From the NCBI GenBank assembly GCA_012735455.1, contig JAAYHG010000054.1, positions 1 to 10,158 on the forward strand: a stretch of 10,158 nucleotides of DNA, read 5' to 3'. The position numbers and the translations under genes are program-made. Below the pieces are notes generated by a model that saw only the letters and a list, made by a program, of their open reading frames with translations, had not been told where the DNA came from and did not search any database. This DNA is from Bacillota bacterium. Lineage in GTDB: Bacteria > Bacillota > DTU030 > DUMP01. Of the stretch, positions 6,152 to 10,158 are shown piece by piece (positions within the stretch are counted from its first letter, which is position 1; the number at the start of each line of letters is the position of its first letter).

Positions 6152-7237
6152 TTGCGAATTGGCATTCCTCGGGCTCTTTATTTTTATTCCTATTTGCCTT
6201 TTTGGCATACTTTCTGGACTAAGTTGGGCCACAAGGTTATTGTCTCCCCCCTTACCAACAAAGGGATCTTAGACCATGGTGTCAAGGAGGCATCCACGGA
6301 CCTTTGTGTCCCAGTAAAGGTGCTGCACGGGCACATTGCTTATTTGGCTGCCAAAGACAAAGTGGATGCCATCTTTCTACCTCGCATGGTCAATGTCGGT
6401 ACGAAGGCTACCTTCTGTCCCAAGTTTCTAGGCTTGCCGGAAATGGTAAGCAGCGCTTTCTGCCAACTGCCACCGCTGATTGTGCCTAGGGGGGACCTTG
6501 GCAATCCGTGGCGCCTGTTTGACCTTTGCCACAAGCTGCAGCGCCAATGGGCTCCCGAAGGAAGTGTTTGGTTGGCTTATCGTGCGGCGCGTTCGGCTCA
6601 GAATCGTTTTCAGCGCGAAATTGAGCAGGGCCGGTTGCCCATGGATTGTCTGCACAATTACACAGAGGATGTACCAAACCACGACCGGCGTGCCATTATC
6701 CCAAGTGGTGGAGCGCTTAGGGTAGCAGTGCTGGGTTACCCGTATGCCGTTTATGATTCTTTTCTTAATGGTAATAGCCTTAAGAAATTGCACAAAATGG
6801 GAGTTAGCGTTTATACGGCAGATATGGTTCCATTGGGGGAGCAAAAACGATATCGGCGGCATAAAGATTTGTTTTGGCACTACAGTAACGTTGTGCTCCA
6901 GGCTGGGCAGGTTTTGCTTGACAGTACGCTTAAAATAGATGGAGTTATTAATATCAGTAATTTTGCCTGTGGCCCCGACGCGATGGTTGGGAAGCTGCTG
7001 GAGTTTGAGTGTAAAAAGCGGGCAAAACCTATGATCACCCTTACCCTAGATGAACAGACCGGCGAAGGAGGAATCAATACTAGAATCGAGGCATTTGTTG
7101 ATATGTTGGCGAGGAGGAAGGACGGTGCGCATAACCTTTCCCTACATGGGCAGTTCTCCACCGGTTTTCAAACAGTTGTTTGCCGAACTAGGCCACGAGG
7201 TGATTGTCCCACCGCCTCCCAGCAAGCACACTCTTGA
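6152..7237 (+). CDS. 2-hydroxyacyl-CoA dehydratase superfamily protein, DUF2229/COG3580 type (subunit 1)
   Basis: A protein of about 361 residues opening with MRIGIPRALYFYSYLPFW, the typical start of this family. TTG 6152 is chosen because GGAGGAGGG (6135-6143) lies eight bases ahead; TTG 6149 or ATG 6110 would add 1 or 14 atypical residues. Cys52 (DLCVPVK), Cys89 (TFCPK) and Cys273 (FACGPD) align with Cys49, Cys79 and Cys303 of the next gene product. They are the likely iron-sulfur ligands, as three cysteines per subunit hold the cluster in 2-hydroxyacyl-CoA dehydratases. Both proteins end their conserved region with LDEQTGEGG and TR-EAFVD. After that, the last 35 or so residues are read out of frame through the start of the next gene (113-base overlap) and look like an artificial tail. 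Cytoplasmic; substrate unknown. Confidence 0.88.
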   Translation: MRIGIPRALYFYSYLPFWHTFWTKLGHKVIVSPLTNKGILDHGVKEASTDLCVPVKVLHGHIAYLAAKDKVDAIFLPRMVNVGTKATFCPKFLGLPEMVSSAFCQLPPLIVPRGDLGNPWRLFDLCHKLQRQWAPEGSVWLAYRAARSAQNRFQREIEQGRLPMDCLHNYTEDVPNHDRRAIIPSGGALRVAVLGYPYAVYDSFLNGNSLKKLHKMGVSVYTADMVPLGEQKRYRRHKDLFWHYSNVVLQAGQVLLDSTLKIDGVINISNFACGPDAMVGKLLEFECKKRAKPMITLTLDEQTGEGGINTRIEAFVDMLARRKDGAHNLSLHGQFSTGFQTVVCRTRPRGDCPTASQQAHS

Positions 7238-8222
7238 TTTAGTGACAAAGTATGCCCCCGAGTTTGCTTGTATACCTTTTAAAATCTTATTAGGCACCTA
7301 TCTTGAAGCACTTGCATTGGGTGCGGACACGATTGTCAGTACAGGTGGCATTGGGCCTTGCCGGGCCGGGTACTATGGTGAACTTCACCGGCGTATCTTG
7401 GAAGACTTGGGTTACAACATTCGTCTATTCATTATTGAGCCACCGCTTAAGCGCCCAGGTGACTTTTTCCGTACAATTATGTCCTTGGTGTCAAACGGCT
7501 TTACTTGGCTGCGTTTTCCGGTGATCCTGCAACGGGTGTGGGCGAAACTCAACGCTATTGATCGTGTGGAGCGGGCATCCCATTCCATCAGGCCCTACGA
7601 AGTGGTCAAAGGAGAGACCAGCCGTGTTTACGAGTCTTGTCTACAGGAACTGGACAAGGCCTGCTCTTTGCAAGAGATTCGAGATGCCGAGCGTGACGCC
7701 CTGGCCCGATTGGCGAGTATTGAGCAGGATAGAAGCCGTCGTCCCCTAAAAATTGGCCTCATTGGTGAGATTTACGTGGTCTTGGAGCCTTTTGCTAATC
7801 ATAACGTTCAGATTCTGCTGGAAGAGATGGGGGCGTTGGCGGACCGTTCCATCTACTTAGCTGAGTGGTCGCGGGGCAATGCAGTAGTGGCAGGCGAAAA
7901 AGACGTTAAACGGGCCGCTCGGCCCTTTCTCAGCGAGTTAGTAGGTGGGCATGGGGTCAACAGCATTGGCCAAACTGTTTTGTACGCTCAGCAGGGCTTT
8001 GATGGTGTCATCCAACTGGCGCCTTTTGCCTGCATTCCCGAGATAGTGGCCAAAAGTATTCTGCCCCGTGTCAGTCGCGAGCTGAACATTCCCGTCTTAA
8101 CCCTGTTCTTGGATGAACAAACAGGCGAAGGCGGCATTCGTACACGAGTGGAAGCTTTTGTTGATTTACTTATCCAGCGTCGTAACAGGAGAGAGGGGCA
8201 AGTAGTGTGGTCGGGTATTTAG
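7125..8222 (+). CDS. 2-hydroxyacyl-CoA dehydratase superfamily protein, COG3581 type (subunit 2)
   Basis: A 365-residue paralogue of the preceding protein. GTG 7125 gives MRITFPYMGS, a normal start for the family, and GAGGAGGAAG (7111-7120) is a good ribosome binding site; an ATG at 7050 lies inside the previous gene and is rejected. Cys49 (FACIPFK), Cys79 (GPCRAGYYGE) and Cys303 (FACIPE) are the probable cluster ligands. KIGLIGEIYV near residue 210 opens the second domain, and LFLDEQTGEGG near 330 matches the partner. It overlaps its upstream neighbour by 113 bases and the downstream activase by 16, so the three products are probably made in step and form a complex. Proteins of this pair are often called activase-related although they resemble the dehydratase subunits. 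The reaction is unknown. Confidence 0.9.
   Translation: MRITFPYMGSSPPVFKQLFAELGHEVIVPPPPSKHTLDLVTKYAPEFACIPFKILLGTYLEALALGADTIVSTGGIGPCRAGYYGELHRRILEDLGYNIRLFIIEPPLKRPGDFFRTIMSLVSNGFTWLRFPVILQRVWAKLNAIDRVERASHSIRPYEVVKGETSRVYESCLQELDKACSLQEIRDAERDALARLASIEQDRSRRPLKIGLIGEIYVVLEPFANHNVQILLEEMGALADRSIYLAEWSRGNAVVAGEKDVKRAARPFLSELVGGHGVNSIGQTVLYAQQGFDGVIQLAPFACIPEIVAKSILPRVSRELNIPVLTLFLDEQTGEGGIRTRVEAFVDLLIQRRNRREGQVVWSGI
7166..7184. repeat. 19-bp exact copy of the lexA operator sequence inside the subunit 2 gene
   Basis: TTTCAAACAGTTGTTTGCC is identical at 7166-7184 and 9934-9952. The second copy contains the probable SOS box of lexA. Here it encodes FKQLFA near the N-terminus of the second dehydratase-like protein, so it may be a chance match or an intragenic LexA site. 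Confidence 0.7.
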
Positions 8223-9166
8223 GTATAGACGTTGGATCGGTTAGTACCAATCTTGTGGCAACTAATGATCACAACGAAATCATTGCCAGCACTTACCTTC
8301 GTACGCAAGGACAACCGATACAAGCTCTTCAGCAGGGACTAGTGGAATTGCAGCAGCAATTGCCCCCGGGATTCAAGGTCCTTGGAGTAGGTACCACAGG
8401 GAGTGGTCGCACTCTGGCTGGGGTCGTTGTAGGCGCGGATATAGTGAAGAATGAGATTACGGCACATGCCGTGGCAGCAGCCAGCCTTGTCCCCAATGTG
8501 CAGACAGTGTTGGAAATTGGTGGACAAGACTCTAAGATCATTATACTACGGGACGGTGTGGTGACAGACTTTGGCATGAATACCGTCTGCGCTGCTGGCA
8601 CCGGTTCCTTTATGGACCACCAGGCGGAGCGCTTAGGGATACCTATTGCTGAGTTTGGCAACCTGGCCCTACGTGCTACAAACCCGGTGAGGATTGCGGG
8701 ACGTTGCACAGTGTTTGCAGAGTCAGACATGGTGCATAAACAGCAAATGGGGCACAAGCTCGAGGATATTGTAGCCGGGTTGTGCGAGGCCCTTGTGCGA
8801 AACTACCTAAACAATGTGGGCAAGGGTAAGGACATTCTGCCACCTGTGGTTTTTCAAGGAGGGGTGGCGGCGAATGCAGGTATTCGGACCGCGTTCGAAC
8901 GGGCCCTTGGCATAACCGTTTATGTGCCCCAATACTATGGTGTAATGGGGGCATGGGGTGCAGCGATTCTTGCTCGCGAGAAGGTCCGTGGCGGTGCTGG
9001 CACCACCAAGTTCCGAGGTTTTCAAATTGCACGCTTAGACTACCAGGCCTCTAGCTTCGAGTGCCAGGGCTGCCCAAATCAGTGCGAAGTGATAAGCATC
9101 ACTAGTGAGGGCAATATTCTTGCTCGTTGGGGGGACCGATGTGGCCGTTGGGAGAGCATGCTGTAA
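8207..9166 (+). CDS. ATP-dependent activase/reductase of the BcrAD/BadFG (HgdC) family
   Basis: A 319-residue ASKHA-fold ATPase. The N-terminal phosphate-binding motif is LGIDVGSVSTNL, the second is EIGGQDSKII near residue 104, and CAAGTGSF follows. Cys128 and Cys167 (GRCTVFAESDM) correspond to the cysteines by which two HgdC subunits share one [4Fe-4S] cluster. In this family ATP hydrolysis drives a single low-potential electron onto a dehydratase or double-cubane partner. A C-terminal extension adds Cys286, Cys289, Cys293 and Cys312 (CQGCPNQC and DRCGRW), which may bind another cluster or a metal. The GTG start overlaps the previous gene by 16 bases and is preceded by GAGAGGGG. It is the last gene of the operon, with a terminator six bases after the stop. 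Its partners are very likely the two upstream products. Confidence 0.92.
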   Translation: MVGYLGIDVGSVSTNLVATNDHNEIIASTYLRTQGQPIQALQQGLVELQQQLPPGFKVLGVGTTGSGRTLAGVVVGADIVKNEITAHAVAAASLVPNVQTVLEIGGQDSKIIILRDGVVTDFGMNTVCAAGTGSFMDHQAERLGIPIAEFGNLALRATNPVRIAGRCTVFAESDMVHKQQMGHKLEDIVAGLCEALVRNYLNNVGKGKDILPPVVFQGGVAANAGIRTAFERALGITVYVPQYYGVMGAWGAAILAREKVRGGAGTTKFRGFQIARLDYQASSFECQGCPNQCEVISITSEGNILARWGDRCGRWESML

Positions 9167-9171
9167 AACAC

Positions 9172-9196
9172 AAAAAGCCCAGTTAGGGGCTTTTTT
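9172..9196. terminator. Bidirectional intrinsic terminator between the activase gene and lexA
   Basis: AAAAAGCCC (9172-9180) pairs with GGGCTTTTT (9187-9195) around a six-base loop AGTTAG. The T run to 9196 ends the plus-strand operon just after the activase stop; the A run on the other arm gives a T run on the minus strand, so it can also end the lexA transcript. Confidence 0.88.
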
Positions 9197-9246
9197 CTTT
9201 TCAAGGGTTCTCGAGGGTTCATAGAAAGATAGAGAGACGTATGTTT

Positions 9247-9864
9247 CTACAATAGGCGCAGAACACCGATGACTTTACCTACAACTTGAGCTGAGCTGAC
9301 AATAATGGGTTGGTACAAGGCATTATCAGGTTGAAGACGGATTCGACCGCTTTCTTTGTAGAAGCGCTTGACTGTTGCCTCGTCATCGATGAGCACCACT
9401 GCTATTTCGCCGTTTTCTACTGTCGGTTGCTGTCTCACTATCACGTAATCTCTGTCTAGAATACCGGCCTCCACCATGCTATCACCGCGAACGCGCAAGA
9501 GGAAGGTTGACCCGCGCCCGGCCAAGGAAGTAGGTAGGGGAAAGTTTCCCTCTCTGTTCTCTTGTGCCAGCAGTGGCACTCCGGCGGCCACACGCCCCAG
9601 AATTGGGACTTGAACCACCTCTTCAAAATCCGCAGGTTGGTTGACCTTCACCTCAATAGCCCGTGGTTTACTGGGGTTACGATACACATAACCTTTAGCC
9701 TCAAGTTGCTTCAGGTGCATGTGAACTGTGGAACTAGATTTCAGGCCCATGGCGTGCCCAATCTCGCGAACAGAAGGGGGGTATCCGTGCTTTTTAATCC
9801 AATCTTGAATTAGACTCAGCATCTGTCCTTGTCTCGGGCTAAGGCCTACTGTACGCTTCCGCAT
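9247..9864 (-). CDS. lexA: LexA, SOS-response repressor and self-cleaving protease
   Basis: A 205-residue repressor of normal length. The N-terminal winged helix (residues 8-71) has YPPSVREIGHAMGL and SSSTVHMHLKQLEAKGY, typical of Gram-positive LexA/DinR. The C-terminal S24 peptidase domain has the cleavage site Ala94-Gly95 (GRVAAGVP), nucleophile Ser129 (GDSM) and general base Lys166 (ATVKRF). On DNA damage RecA filaments trigger self-cleavage and release of SOS genes. ATG 9864 has GAGGTGG eight bases upstream. The promoter region carries a LexA-type palindrome, so the gene very likely represses itself. In Bacillus lexA lies divergent to yneA; any divergent partner here would start beyond the right edge. 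Confidence 0.97.
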   Translation of the reverse strand: MRKRTVGLSPRQGQMLSLIQDWIKKHGYPPSVREIGHAMGLKSSSTVHMHLKQLEAKGYVYRNPSKPRAIEVKVNQPADFEEVVQVPILGRVAAGVPLLAQENREGNFPLPTSLAGRGSTFLLRVRGDSMVEAGILDRDYVIVRQQPTVENGEIAVVLIDDEATVKRFYKESGRIRLQPDNALYQPIIVSSAQVVGKVIGVLRLL

Positions 9865-9911
9865 CCCCGGCCACCTCTATTTGCCTAAGATTCCGTGCCG
9901 TACTAATGAAT

Positions 9912-9939
9912 AGTATATCATTTCACCTCCCAATTTCAA
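9912..9939 (-). promoter_or_regulatory. lexA promoter
   Basis: On the minus strand TTGAAA (9939-9934) and TATACT (9917-9912) are each one base off consensus and separated by 16 bases. The predicted start is near 9905, about 40 bases before the lexA ATG. The LexA-type palindrome overlaps the -35, so bound LexA would block polymerase. Confidence 0.72.
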
Positions 9940-9950
9940 ACAGTTGTTTG
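9937..9950. promoter_or_regulatory. Probable LexA (SOS) box
   Basis: CAAACAGTTGTTTG is an inverted repeat with six-base arms. It fits the Gram-positive box CGAAC-N4-GTTCG with one change in each half (A for G, T for C). Position over the lexA -35 is what autoregulation requires. Confidence 0.65.
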
Positions 9951-10158
9951 CCTAAAATGGGTAGGGTAGGGGAGAAAGAGTGCTATTATAGGAGTATTCT
10001 GCCGGGGGACGCAAGCAGAAGAGACTCCTTTGTAAGGTTGCGCAGGCTGTGTTCTTCGTTATTCCGAAAGCGCGGGAACGCTCATGCCGGCCTTATTGAG
10101 ATAACTCGGAAGCATTAGCAACAGTCGTTAACCACCATCACTACTTAGCGCTCTACAT
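9951..10158. other. Region upstream of lexA with possible structured RNA, no recognised gene
   Basis: No convincing coding region is seen up to the right edge. On the plus strand TGCTATTAT (9981-9989) is a possible extended -10 without a clear -35. Downstream, GCCGG (10001-10005) can pair with CCGGC (10087-10091). Inside this, CGCAA can pair with TTGCG, enclosing a small CCTT-TGT-AAGG hairpin, and a CGTT/AACG hairpin lies further on. This could be the leader of a gene starting beyond the window. I do not recognise a riboswitch class. Confidence 0.35.

Noticed and set aside
6428..6880. 150-residue minus-strand open frame opposite subunit 1
   Set aside because: It is antisense to a clear family member, without a ribosome binding site or recognisable motif.
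8329..8757. 142-residue minus-strand open frame inside the activase gene
   Set aside because: It is antisense to conserved activase motifs including both cluster cysteine regions; a codon-usage shadow.
9958..9972. G-rich stretch GGGTAGGGTAGGGG as a possible G-quadruplex
   Set aside because: There are only three G runs close together; a fourth run is lacking nearby.
10005..10016. GGGGACGCAAGC, recalling part of the c-di-GMP-I riboswitch core
   Set aside because: The other conserved parts (GGCAAACC upstream and the GGUAGCGGGGUUACC-type segment downstream) are missing.
9906..10118. 70-residue plus-strand open frame upstream of lexA
   Set aside because: It starts in the lexA promoter, has no ribosome binding site, and its arginine-rich sequence resembles no protein I know; the span looks like leader or non-coding DNA.
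1..10158. Search for insertion sequences, tRNA or rRNA genes, CRISPR arrays and integrase sites
   Set aside because: No transposase or integrase frame, no tRNA cloverleaf or rRNA segment, and no regularly spaced repeats were seen by eye.

Overview
The window looks like chromosomal DNA from a spore-forming, probably anaerobic member of the Firmicutes (Clostridia-like). The evidence is a spoVK-type AAA ATPase, a LexA of the Gram-positive type, strong GGAGG ribosome binding sites with frequent TTG/GTG starts, and an oxygen-sensitive type of acyl-CoA dehydratase/activase gene set. The gene order spoVK - GTPase - ynbB - (insert) - lexA resembles the spoVK-hflX-ynbB neighbourhood of Bacillus subtilis. 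The species cannot be named from the sequence.

Left part (1-2145, all minus strand): a metal-transport module. A Crp/Fnr-family regulator gene (2145-1387) is broken by a 7-bp tandem duplication and a second one-base shift. Next comes an intergenic region holding a TTGA-N6-TCAA Crp/Fnr-type box placed about 42 bases upstream of the start predicted from an extended -10 element. Then follow a 71-residue heavy-metal-associated (HMA) metallochaperone-like protein and a P1B-type metal ATPase that runs off the left edge. The ATPase has CPG where most relatives have CPC, and its best start signal is out of frame by one base at a run of seven T.

Middle (2285-6009, plus strand): four tightly packed genes, namely a SpoVK-like AAA protein, a stand-alone small GTPase, a compact polytopic membrane protein with two DDxxD motifs reminiscent of UbiA prenyltransferases, and a 73-residue single-span membrane protein with a CxxC. 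The YnbB-like PLP enzyme (methionine gamma-lyase/aluminium resistance family) follows after a 90-base gap.

Right part (6073-9196, plus strand): a three-gene operon with its own good sigma-A promoter, a hairpin at the predicted 5' end of the mRNA, and a terminator. It encodes two paralogous proteins of the 2-hydroxyacyl-CoA dehydratase superfamily (DUF2229/COG3580-COG3581 type), each with three similarly placed cysteines, and a BcrAD/BadFG-type ATP-dependent activase. I infer an ATP-driven low-potential electron-transfer system with iron-sulfur clusters and an unknown substrate. It could resemble the double-cubane cluster proteins.

Far right: lexA on the minus strand shares the terminator and has a LexA-type palindrome over its -35. 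Beyond it lies about 200 bases with possible RNA structure and no recognised gene.
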